13,251 bases of DNA, from assembly GCA_001796785.1 (NCBI GenBank), contig MGNL01000113.1, positions 1-13,251 on the forward strand. The letters run 5' to 3'. The stretch's first letter is position 1. Every line of letters begins with the position of its first letter. This DNA is from Chloroflexi bacterium RBG_16_51_16 (GTDB lineage Bacteria > Chloroflexota > Anaerolineae > Anaerolineales > Villigracilaceae). Shown piece by piece: positions 5,614 to 12,946 of the stretch. Made by a program: the position numbers and the translations under genes. Under the pieces are notes generated by a model, which was given only the letters and a program-made list of their open reading frames with translations, was not told where the DNA came from and did no database searches.

Positions 5614-8211
5614 ATGGACCTCGGCCTCGTCAGAAAAATTGATATCGACCGCGAGATGCAGCAAGCTTACCTCGATTACGCCATGTCGGTCATCGTAGCG
5701 CGGGCTCTCCCCGACGCGCGGGATGGACTCAAGCCTGTTCAACGGCGCATCTTGTATGCCATGTACGACATGGGGTTGCGTGCCGATTCGGCTTACAAAA
5801 AATCCGCCCGCATCGTTGGCGAGGTGCTTGGTAAATATCATCCGCATGGTGATTCGGCCGTCTACGAAGCCATGGCACGCATGGCGCAGGATTTTTCACT
5901 TCGCACCCTGCTCGTGGATGGACAGGGAAATTTCGGTTCCATTGATGGCGATCCACCGGCTGCAATGCGCTACACCGAAGCGCGCCTCGCCCGTCCCTCC
6001 ATCAATATGCTTGCTGACATCAGTAAAAATACGGTCGATTTCACCGGTAACTTTGATGACACCCTGCAGGAACCGGCGGTCCTTCCAGCAGCCATACCCA
6101 ATTTATTGGTCAATGGAGCGACAGGTATTGCGGTGGGGATGGCCACCTCGATCCCTCCCCACAACCTGGGTGAGATCGTGGACGCGCTGGTTTATATGCT
6201 TAACAACTGGGATAAATTGGATGATATCTCAGTCGAGGATCTGATGCAGTTCGTCCAGGGCCCGGATTTCCCGACAGGTGGATTGATCATCGAAGGCAAG
6301 GGGGATGAGAGCATCGAATCGGCTTACGGTTCTGGTCGTGGACGGGTCACGATCCAGGCAAAAGCACATGTCGAATCCATGGAGAGGGGTCGCAGCCGCA
6401 TCATCGTTACTGAATTGCCCTACCAGGTCAACAAATCAAGTTTGATCGAGCGCATCGCCGAGTTAGCCCGGGACGGTACCCTTGAGGGATTGGCGGACCT
6501 GCGTGATGAATCCGATCGCCAGGGGATGCGTATTGTTATCGAGATGGGTAAGAACGCTGACGCCGAACAAGTGCTGGGCACTCTCTATAAACGCACCCCG
6601 ATGAAGGACACGTTCAGCATCAACTTGCTGGCACTTGTGGATGGCGAACCCCGCACGCTCACCCTTAAGCAATCACTGCGCGTTTATCTCGATCATCGAC
6701 TTACGGTAATCAAGCGCCGTGCCGATTTCGATCTGGAAAAAGCTCGTCAGCGAGCTCATATCCTGGAAGGTTACCTGATCGCCTTGAAGCATTTGGACGA
6801 AGTTGTCAATATCATTCGTGCTGCCGCAGACGTGGATACTGCCCGCCTCAAATTAATGAAACGCTATAAATTGACCGAGGCTCAGTCTGAAGCGATTTTG
6901 GATCTTCAACTCCGCAGGCTGGCCGCTCTAGAACGTAAGAAAATCGATGTTGAATACAAGGAAGTGACCGCCTTGATCAAGAGCCTTGAGGCACTGTTAA
7001 AATCCGCGAGGCGGATGCGCGAGGTTGTCGCTGAGGAACTCCAGGCAGTAAAAGTAGCCTTTGGTGATCGCAGACGTACACAGATTGTCAGTTTAAGGGG
7101 TAGTCGCACTCAAAAACCCCTTACGACCGCTGAAGTAGTTACTGAAGAAGCCGTATGGGTTGGGATCACCTTGGATGGGCACATGGCACGCACCCGTGAT
7201 GATAAACAGCCCAAAGGGAGCGGTACGGATGCGCCGCGGTTCCTGGTCCGGCTTAATACGACCGATGTCTTGTATATTGTCGCTGCTACCGGTCAGGCTG
7301 CAGCGGTTTCCATCAATAACATTCCAGCAGCCGATAAATTGTCGACCGGTCCGTTCTACTACAAGGTTTCACCGCTCTCAGAGGCTGATCCCCTGGCTGC
7401 TGTCTTTTCGATCCCGTCCCGGCGGTCTGATTTGCCAGAGGAAATCTCCGTATTGACGGTGACCCGCTCAGGTATGGTAAAGAAAACACTGATTACAGAC
7501 CTTCCTGGTCCCTCCGCTCAGACCTTTACGCTGGTCCGGTTGAATGAGAACGACTCGCTCATCTCGGTCGGATTGTCAGATGGAAGTAAGGATATCCTGC
7601 TAGGCACAGCTTCAGGTATGGCGATCCGCTTCAGCGAGACCGAAGTCCGCCCCATGGGTTTGGTTGCAGCCGGGGTGAATGGCATCCGACTCGAGGAAAA
7701 GGATGAGGTCATCGGTGCGGAGGTGTTGCCCGTACAGGGGGAACTGTTCTTCCTCGCGAGTAATGGCACAGCGAAGCGCGTAGACGAAAAGGAATTTCCA
7801 CGGCAGGGTCGTTATGGAAAGGGTGTCCGTGCCTGGCTTCTGCCGAAAAGGGTAAAGATCGCAGCTCTCGCAAGCGGGAAAGGCAACTGGACGATCACAT
7901 TGCATACGTCGAAGAATGCTCCCAGATCCCACAAGCTGGACGAAGCTCCTCTTCGTAAACGCACCGCCAGCCGCGGTAATCTGCTCGTTGAGCTAAAACC
8001 GGGCGAGACTGTCACCGCCGTAACGATTGGCTGGACGGTTGATCGTTTTATTAAAATCGAAAAACAAGAACCGCCAATTAGGGGGGCTAAGTCGGGCAGG
8101 AAAAAGACGGCAACATCGGAAAAAAAGAAAGCTCCAGCAAAGAAAACTGGTACTGCGAATAAATCAGGCACCTCGCGGGTTGCATCTCTGACTAAAAAAA
8201 GAAAGAAATAA
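5614..8211 (+). CDS. gyrA: DNA gyrase subunit A (type IIA topoisomerase A subunit)
   Basis: This is the DNA breakage-reunion subunit. It partners with GyrB, which is not in the window, to supercoil or decatenate DNA. The ATG at 5614 is chosen because GGAG (5603-5606) lies 7 bases ahead; a TTG at 5608 is too close to that site. Residues 1-120 carry the quinolone-pocket motif HPHGDSAVYEAM, with S81 and E85 equivalent to E. coli S83 and D87. The catalytic tyrosine is Y120 in AAMRYTEAR. The tower and coiled-coil region follows to about residue 480, then the beta-pinwheel C-terminal domain. Residues 731-737 read QGRYGKG, a variant of the GyrA box (QRRGGKG) that wraps DNA. Residues 820-865 form a Lys/Ala/Thr-rich tail with 17 basic residues and one acidic residue. 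Topoisomerase IV subunit A (ParC) is the alternative, but the GyrA-box-like motif favours gyrase. Confidence 0.92.
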   Translation: MDLGLVRKIDIDREMQQAYLDYAMSVIVARALPDARDGLKPVQRRILYAMYDMGLRADSAYKKSARIVGEVLGKYHPHGDSAVYEAMARMAQDFSLRTLLVDGQGNFGSIDGDPPAAMRYTEARLARPSINMLADISKNTVDFTGNFDDTLQEPAVLPAAIPNLLVNGATGIAVGMATSIPPHNLGEIVDALVYMLNNWDKLDDISVEDLMQFVQGPDFPTGGLIIEGKGDESIESAYGSGRGRVTIQAKAHVESMERGRSRIIVTELPYQVNKSSLIERIAELARDGTLEGLADLRDESDRQGMRIVIEMGKNADAEQVLGTLYKRTPMKDTFSINLLALVDGEPRTLTLKQSLRVYLDHRLTVIKRRADFDLEKARQRAHILEGYLIALKHLDEVVNIIRAAADVDTARLKLMKRYKLTEAQSEAILDLQLRRLAALERKKIDVEYKEVTALIKSLEALLKSARRMREVVAEELQAVKVAFGDRRRTQIVSLRGSRTQKPLTTAEVVTEEAVWVGITLDGHMARTRDDKQPKGSGTDAPRFLVRLNTTDVLYIVAATGQAAAVSINNIPAADKLSTGPFYYKVSPLSEADPLAAVFSIPSRRSDLPEEISVLTVTRSGMVKKTLITDLPGPSAQTFTLVRLNENDSLISVGLSDGSKDILLGTASGMAIRFSETEVRPMGLVAAGVNGIRLEEKDEVIGAEVLPVQGELFFLASNGTAKRVDEKEFPRQGRYGKGVRAWLLPKRVKIAALASGKGNWTITLHTSKNAPRSHKLDEAPLRKRTASRGNLLVELKPGETVTAVTIGWTVDRFIKIEKQEPPIRGAKSGRKKTATSEKKKAPAKKTGTANKSGTSRVASLTKKRKK

Positions 8212-8427
8212 TAACCGTATCAAGAAATTAATTTTGGAGTGGATGACTCCTTAGTCCAGGATGTCCTCTGGTGAAGTTTTTCACCTCCGCAGCCTGTGCT
8301 CTTGCATCGTTACACGCTTGGGAGATTCCCAGGATATTTCTCCTTCGATTAACCGATCTTTCTTAATTTATTTATCACCACAACCAAGCCCGATCAGGCG
8401 CTTGGGTTTAGATGGTATCATGATCAA
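8212..8427. other. Intergenic region after gyrA
   Basis: 216 bases without a gene. Several short inverted repeats are visible: GGAGT/ACTCC (8236-8250), GGTGAA/TTCACC (8270-8285), TGGGA/TCCCA (8319-8331) and CCAAGC/GCTTGG (8384-8405). None is followed by a proper T tract, so I cannot name one as the gyrA terminator. The right end carries a possible extended -10 promoter for the next gene. Confidence 0.45.
8413..8421 (+). promoter_or_regulatory. Possible extended -10 promoter of the GT-C gene
   Basis: TGGTATCAT (8413-8421) matches an extended -10 (TG-n-TATAAT with one mismatch). Its expected start site, 7 bases downstream, falls on the A of the ATG at 8428. No Shine-Dalgarno sequence is present before that ATG, so a leaderless mRNA is plausible. 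No -35 is recognisable. Confidence 0.35.
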
Positions 8428-10071
8428 ATGACTTCCCGGCAAAAAAACACTTTTGCAATCCTGTTAGTCATCAGCGTGATATATTTCAGCCTGTTCATTT
8501 TTCCGAATAATACCGGGGCTGAAGACCCAATGATGATCTCGCTCTTCGAAACCGACGAGTTCGCGCAATATCCTGTCGTTATGAGGATGCTTTCCCCGCA
8601 CGAAGCGCTTGATAAAACTGTTCTCAATTTCATTAAGTATGGTCATTACTATTACGGTTCACCATTCTATTTCAGCAGCGCCATAATCCTGCTTCCTGTT
8701 GAATTGGTTTCATCTCTTGAGAACACCCAGCTAAACATGCTCTTGCTCAGGCAGCTGATCAGTGTGCTCCCTATGCTTGGGGCGCTCCTGGTATTTACCT
8801 ACCTCCCTACTAAATTCAAGTCGCGCTGGAAGTCGATTGCTTTGTTTATCCTGCTCCTGTCGGTTTCCGCTGTTGTTGAGAATAACCTTTGGTGGCATGT
8901 GGACAGCCTCGCGATATTTTTTACTGGACTGACTTTTCTTTTCCTGGATCTGGACAGCCTGCGTTTCGGACGTTTTTATTATTTTGCAGCGGTAGCTACC
9001 GGCCTGGCTTCAGGTACAAAAGTGATCGGTTTGTTTTTCTTCCTGACGATTCCTGTCTATCTATTGTTCGGTCTTATTCGTAAACGCTTGTTCTGGCGAA
9101 ACGCATTAGGACACGCGATTGGTTTTGTTCTTCTTATGGGCGGCGTGATCCTGGCAAGTAATCCATTCCTCTTCCTTAAAGGTGAGTATGGGTCAATGAT
9201 CTCCCTCTTAACCCGACAATCACGCTCCATGTCAGCAGGCTGGGTGCTTTTGTACGATAAAGGTCCGGCCTCCTGGATTCCAATATTGCAATCCTTGTAC
9301 GGAAACATCGCGTTCCTAATCCTGGCACTCATCGCGTTGATCATGGGGATGAGAAATCCTGAAACACGGCTTCGCCACTCGCTTATTGCAGCCTGGGCGG
9401 TCCCGTTCGGCCTGTATGTACTATTCGTGATTGCGATCAAACCGACGCATTTCTTTTTGCCTATCCTTCTTCCCGTTTTCAGCACCGTTGCGTTTTTTTT
9501 CGAATTTCCTCCCTTCGTAAAGTTGAACTTGGATGAACAGGAAAATCGGTTAACCTCGACTGCGCCTAATCCACTATTCAATCGAATAATGGGAGGTCTT
9601 GCGCTTGTATTTATCTGCGTTCAATTATTAGGCTACATCAGCAAAGATATTGATCTGTATACAACGGTACTTCATCGGGAACAGAACGAACAATCGATTG
9701 TTTTTTATAGTATTTTAGAAACGGAATATCTCCCAATTATGAAGGCGGAAGACACACTGGTGGTTTTTCGGGACGTTCGTATGTATTTCCCGGAAGATCC
9801 CCGCTGGATCGTTAGAACTTATTGGAACAGCAATTACCGTACGATTGAGAAGATTAAACCCGATCTGATCATCCTATGGGCTCAAAGGATCCTGGATTAT
9901 ACGCAGGCAGGTGCCCGGGAGAAAGCAGTTAATCCGGAAAGTTTTCAGGATACCTACCAGTTCTATCTGGACGCGGATAGGGATCAGTTGCGTGGTTATC
10001 GTCTCGTTTACTGGAATGACGAAGGTCTGTTTTTTGCCAGCGATAAATTATTTACGGACTTTTTTGAATGA
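8428..10071 (+). CDS. Polytopic membrane protein, GT-C-fold glycosyltransferase-like (PMT/ArnT type)
   Basis: 547 aa. The hydrophobic segments fit about ten to twelve transmembrane helices, the first at residues 7-25 and the last near 388-404. A soluble C-terminal domain of about 140 residues follows. The first extracytoplasmic loop carries an acidic motif, FETDEFAQ (E41, D43, E44), as in lipid-phosphate-sugar-dependent GT-C enzymes, where such acidic residues are catalytic. GLASGTKVIGLF (192-203), ASNPFLFL (243-250) and a KPTHFFLPILLP helix (338-349) are also typical of this group. The enzyme would transfer a sugar from a polyprenyl-phosphate donor outside the membrane, but acceptor and sugar cannot be told. 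No strong ribosome site precedes the ATG. The gene is convergent with the sulfatase gene, 63 bases away. A non-enzymatic membrane protein of the same fold remains possible. Confidence 0.75.
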   Translation: MTSRQKNTFAILLVISVIYFSLFIFPNNTGAEDPMMISLFETDEFAQYPVVMRMLSPHEALDKTVLNFIKYGHYYYGSPFYFSSAIILLPVELVSSLENTQLNMLLLRQLISVLPMLGALLVFTYLPTKFKSRWKSIALFILLLSVSAVVENNLWWHVDSLAIFFTGLTFLFLDLDSLRFGRFYYFAAVATGLASGTKVIGLFFFLTIPVYLLFGLIRKRLFWRNALGHAIGFVLLMGGVILASNPFLFLKGEYGSMISLLTRQSRSMSAGWVLLYDKGPASWIPILQSLYGNIAFLILALIALIMGMRNPETRLRHSLIAAWAVPFGLYVLFVIAIKPTHFFLPILLPVFSTVAFFFEFPPFVKLNLDEQENRLTSTAPNPLFNRIMGGLALVFICVQLLGYISKDIDLYTTVLHREQNEQSIVFYSILETEYLPIMKAEDTLVVFRDVRMYFPEDPRWIVRTYWNSNYRTIEKIKPDLIILWAQRILDYTQAGAREKAVNPESFQDTYQFYLDADRDQLRGYRLVYWNDEGLFFASDKLFTDFFE

Positions 10072-10134
10072 CGGATCAGTCCCACAGTGTTGGAGTGGTC
10101 CTGGCTGCACAACTGTCCGATTAAATATAACTTT

Positions 10135-11637
10135 TTACTCTGTTTTCAGTTCGTCCAATTTTCCTTTAAGTTCGCTCTTGAGACCTGTATACGTAGAGTC
10201 ATTGGTCAGGTTATTCAACTCGAACGGATCACCTTTAAGATCAAAGAGCTCCGTCTCTCCCGTTTTGTATTCGACATATTTCCATTCTGCGGTCCGGATG
10301 CCATAAAATTCGGGGATCCGCGATCCCACACCCTCCTCAGTCGGCCAATGCTCGATCAGGATGCTATCCCTCCACTCGCTATCGCCATCCGTTAATAGTG
10401 GCACCAGGCTGATCCCATTCATTCCATTAAAAGGCGATGCACCTGAGAGTTCGATAAACGTGGGCGCCAGGTCGATGTTGGCTACCAAATTGGAATCTAA
10501 TCTGGCGGAAATTTGTCCGGGCGCATAGACAATGAACGGCACCTTAATACATTCTTCATAGGCGCAGTTCTTCGTCAATCCTAGTCGGTGATTTCCCACA
10601 GTCAGCCCGTTGTCTGAAAGGAATACAACGATTGTCTTTTCCTTCAACCCAGTACTTTCCAATGAGGCCAGGACCGATGCCACGCCGTCATCGACCGATA
10701 GGAGAGATCGCAGGATCTGCTTGTAAGAAATATCTATCTTTTCAACTGCGATCGGGTTGAGGTTCTGCAGGTATTGAGGCTTGTCGCTGACATCTGCCTC
10801 CATAAAATTGGTGGGGCGGTAGGGTTCTGATTGCAATTCACCCCGCACCCTGAACTGGTCATCGTGTCTTGGTGCCCAAAAATACGGTGAATGAGGATTG
10901 TAGTAGCTTAAAAATAAAAAGAAAGGTTCGTCGTGTGAATCTGAAATAAAATCCACGCCGTTCTGCGTGATGACATCCGCACTGAATTTTCCCTGCGCTT
11001 CCGGATAATCAATGATCTCGCCGTTTTGAGACATGCTGAAATCTGCATAATACTGGGCATTACCGGAATCCTCTACAGCGGTGATTTGATTGCTAAGGAA
11101 TGCGTTCCAATCATCCCATCCGGGCGGCTTGTATCCAAGCGGATTCAGTTCTTCATAGTCGTTCAGGTATTTGCCATAATAGGCAGTCCGGTACCCGGCT
11201 TCATGCAGCTGGATGGCGAAACAATCTGAATCGTTGTATTTTGGCGCGCCGCCCAAGGGCATCCGATTTGTAAAAACTTCATGGTTGTGAACATACTGAC
11301 CGGTTAGGATGCTGACCCGGCTGGGACAGCATAACGGCGTGGTCACGAACCCGTTTTCAAAAACCACGCCCTCGTTCATAAGGACATCCCTCACAGTGGG
11401 CATGAATTCAACCGTGTGATAGGGCTGGTCATCTGTGAGGATCAAGATGATGTTCGGTCGCGGATCTGCCAGGCGGGCTGGGGATGCATTTCCAGTCTCC
11501 GGGGATGTAAAGATCGTTGTTTTATGAGGGATTGGAGTTGCATCGATAGACGCAGGGGTTTCATCAATTGTCAGGTTATTGCTGCAGGCAGTAATCAACC
11601 AAACAGACAGGAAGATGCATCCAAATGTTTTATTCAC
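10135..11637 (-). CDS. Lipoprotein sulfatase, N-acetylglucosamine-6-sulfatase-like
   Basis: 500 aa, starting with GTG (11637-11635), which overlaps the TGA of the HD gene by 4 bases. GGTGGG lies about 9 bases ahead as a ribosome site. A lipoprotein signal peptide ends in LITAC with the lipidated cysteine at C18. A Thr/Ser/Pro-rich linker follows to about residue 60, placing the enzyme outside the membrane. The sulfatase core begins at RPNIILILTDDQ, with metal-binding D69 and D70. The signature LCCPSR gives C103 as the residue converted to formylglycine, followed by P105 and R107. SDNG further on completes the metal site. The C-terminal ELFDLKGDPFELNNL motif is typical. The TTPLCCPSR context is most like GlcNAc-6-sulfatases, so a sulfated glycan is the likely substrate. 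The maturation enzyme (FGE or anSME) is not in the window. Confidence 0.9.
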   Translation of the reverse strand: MNKTFGCIFLSVWLITACSNNLTIDETPASIDATPIPHKTTIFTSPETGNASPARLADPRPNIILILTDDQPYHTVEFMPTVRDVLMNEGVVFENGFVTTPLCCPSRVSILTGQYVHNHEVFTNRMPLGGAPKYNDSDCFAIQLHEAGYRTAYYGKYLNDYEELNPLGYKPPGWDDWNAFLSNQITAVEDSGNAQYYADFSMSQNGEIIDYPEAQGKFSADVITQNGVDFISDSHDEPFFLFLSYYNPHSPYFWAPRHDDQFRVRGELQSEPYRPTNFMEADVSDKPQYLQNLNPIAVEKIDISYKQILRSLLSVDDGVASVLASLESTGLKEKTIVVFLSDNGLTVGNHRLGLTKNCAYEECIKVPFIVYAPGQISARLDSNLVANIDLAPTFIELSGASPFNGMNGISLVPLLTDGDSEWRDSILIEHWPTEEGVGSRIPEFYGIRTAEWKYVEYKTGETELFDLKGDPFELNNLTNDSTYTGLKSELKGKLDELKTE

Positions 11638-12200
11638 TTGATATTACCCACCAAACCCAGTTCCGAGGCGATCCTTCGCATGGCGAGGATTACATTGCCG
11701 ACATGCTCCCATTGATCCACGCCAAATTCCTCGGTTGCTTTTTCGATATTCGCGCGTTCGGCACCTGCCGCGAAGGCTTTATCCTTCCATTTCTTTTTTA
11801 CGGATGAAACCTCCAGATCCAATAACGACCGGGAAGGCCTGACCAGAGCCACAGCCGTAATAAATCCGGTTATTTCATCGCATGCATACAGCGCCTTGCG
11901 TCTCAGAGTATCCCGCGGGACACCGGTGTGATCGGCGTGGCTCAAGATATCCTGGATCAGCTCTTCCGGAAAGCCGCGCTCGCGCAGGATGGGAACACCT
12001 TCCATGGGGTGCTGCTCCAGTGTGGGATGGATTTCCCAATCGAAATCATGGATGAGACCCAGGTACCCCCATGTTTCGACGTCTTCGCCGAATTTCTCGG
12101 CATAGAAGCGCATGGCAACTTCGACACAGAGCATGTGCTTGACCAGATTTTCATTCTTGACGTGTTCGCGAACAAAAGTAAGAACTTCATCGCGTGTCAT
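11634..12200 (-). CDS. HD-domain hydrolase (predicted metal-dependent phosphohydrolase)
   Basis: 188 aa starting at ATG 12200-12198, with AGGCGG a few bases ahead. The HD metal site can be traced: H22 in KHMLCVEVAMR, H51-D52 in GLIHDFDWEIHP, H88 in LSHADHTG and D108 in CDEITGF. This is the ordered H...HD...H...D pattern of single-domain HD hydrolases, resembling the small uncharacterised proteins related to HDIG phosphohydrolases. Nucleotides or cyclic dinucleotides are the usual substrates of the superfamily, but none can be assigned here. The gene starts 9 bases after the DUF218 gene stops and overlaps the sulfatase start as GTGA, so all three are very probably one transcript, and the sulfatase may be translationally coupled to it. 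Confidence 0.88.
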   Translation of the reverse strand: MTRDEVLTFVREHVKNENLVKHMLCVEVAMRFYAEKFGEDVETWGYLGLIHDFDWEIHPTLEQHPMEGVPILRERGFPEELIQDILSHADHTGVPRDTLRRKALYACDEITGFITAVALVRPSRSLLDLEVSSVKKKWKDKAFAAGAERANIEKATEEFGVDQWEHVGNVILAMRRIASELGLVGNIK

Positions 12201-12209
12201 GTCCGCCTG

Positions 12210-12866
12210 TCATTTCATGGTAAAGATGGGTTCCGGTTCACCCAAAACGGGTACCGGTTTGATTATATAAACATCGAAAAATGCACCCGCGGTCGCGAAT
12301 AGCTCGCGAATATTCCAAATCATCCTTGACCGCTTGAGGAAGTAATAGTTATCGGCTTCTACGCCGGCGGTATTGATTCCAAGAGCGTTGCAAAGGAAAA
12401 GGGCTCTCGGAAGATGGAATGCCTGGGTAACCAGCAATGCAGATTTGACACCAAATACCGCACCCGCGCGGTAACACGTATCGTAGGTGCGTCGGCCCGC
12501 ATAGTCCAGCACAATGTCCTCATCCGGCACACCCAGGTCAAGCGCGTACTGGCGCATCGCCTCCGGTTCGTTGTACCCGATGTCCTGGTTCGATCCGCTC
12601 ATCAATAATTTAGTTGCTTTTCCTGCCAGATACAGTTGGGCACCAGTCTGGACGCGATCCCGTAGGATCGCGGTGGGAGTGCCATCCCGCCGCAATCCGG
12701 CGCCAAATACGATGGCGACATCTTCGTAGGGTGCGTGTTCAACGGTGTAAACTCGCGCACCTGCATGCAGCGCAGTAATCAATCTCGGCAGAAATAAAGC
12801 CGCTAAACTGAGCCAGCCTATGTTGAGTAGAAGACGGAGAATAAATTGGGGGATGGATGATCGCAT
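12210..12866 (-). CDS. DUF218 membrane-anchored protein, SanA/YdcF family
   Basis: 218 aa with one N-terminal membrane helix (residues about 9-30) and a domain outside the membrane. The DUF218 motifs appear in order: AIVFGAGL (51-58), LLMSGSN (87-93), the invariant NEPEAM (99-104), DYAGRRTYDT (121-130) and LLVTQAFHLPRAL (144-156). Members such as E. coli SanA affect envelope barrier function and vancomycin sensitivity at high temperature; the biochemical activity is not known. It is the first gene of a three-gene operon with the HD protein and the sulfatase. No Shine-Dalgarno sequence is visible, and the predicted transcription start falls at the ATG, which suggests a leaderless message. A downstream start inside the signal helix seems less likely because it would cut the helix. 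Confidence 0.9.
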   Translation of the reverse strand: MRSSIPQFILRLLLNIGWLSLAALFLPRLITALHAGARVYTVEHAPYEDVAIVFGAGLRRDGTPTAILRDRVQTGAQLYLAGKATKLLMSGSNQDIGYNEPEAMRQYALDLGVPDEDIVLDYAGRRTYDTCYRAGAVFGVKSALLVTQAFHLPRALFLCNALGINTAGVEADNYYFLKRSRMIWNIRELFATAGAFFDVYIIKPVPVLGEPEPIFTMK

Positions 12867-12873
12867 TCACACA

Positions 12874-12901
12874 ATTCTATCAATCTAGATTGAGATTTCA
12901 A
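12874..12901 (-). promoter_or_regulatory. Promoter of the DUF218-HD-sulfatase operon
   Basis: On the minus strand TTGAAA (12901-12896) and TAGAAT (12879-12874) are separated by 16 bases. Each hexamer is close to the sigma-70 consensus. The expected start, about 7 bases downstream, is at or next to the ATG (12866). The spacer contains a perfect palindrome, annotated separately. Confidence 0.55.
12880..12893. promoter_or_regulatory. 14-bp perfect palindrome inside the promoter spacer, candidate operator
   Basis: TCAATCTAGATTGA is identical to its own reverse complement. It fills 14 of the 16 bases between the -35 and -10 hexamers and touches the -10. A dimeric regulator bound here would block polymerase, or, as in MerR-type spacer sites, reshape the promoter. 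There is no regulator gene next to it in the window. Confidence 0.45.
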
Positions 12902-12928
12902 TTTGGTGGTTCGAGTCATCATTGGAAG

Positions 12929-12946
12929 AACAGGTTGTTCCCTGTT
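12929..12946 (-). terminator. Weak hairpin at the end of the PhnE-type gene
   Basis: On the minus strand AACAGG (12946-12941), starting in the stop codon, pairs with CCTGTT (12934-12929) around a 6-nt loop. The tail CTTCC is not a U tract, so this is at best a weak or Rho-independent-like end. Confidence 0.2.

Noticed and set aside
5723..6244. 173-codon plus-strand frame inside gyrA
   Set aside because: It is an out-of-frame shadow over the catalytic core of GyrA.
8236..8331. Short inverted repeats after gyrA as terminators
   Set aside because: The stems are 5-6 bp and none is followed by a T tract, so they cannot be called terminators.
9057..9581. 174-codon minus-strand frame inside the GT-C gene
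   Set aside because: It is antisense to conserved membrane segments, low in hydrophobic order, and has no ribosome site.
11928..12302. 124-codon plus-strand frame opposite the HD gene
   Set aside because: It is antisense to the HD motif region and no family features are seen.
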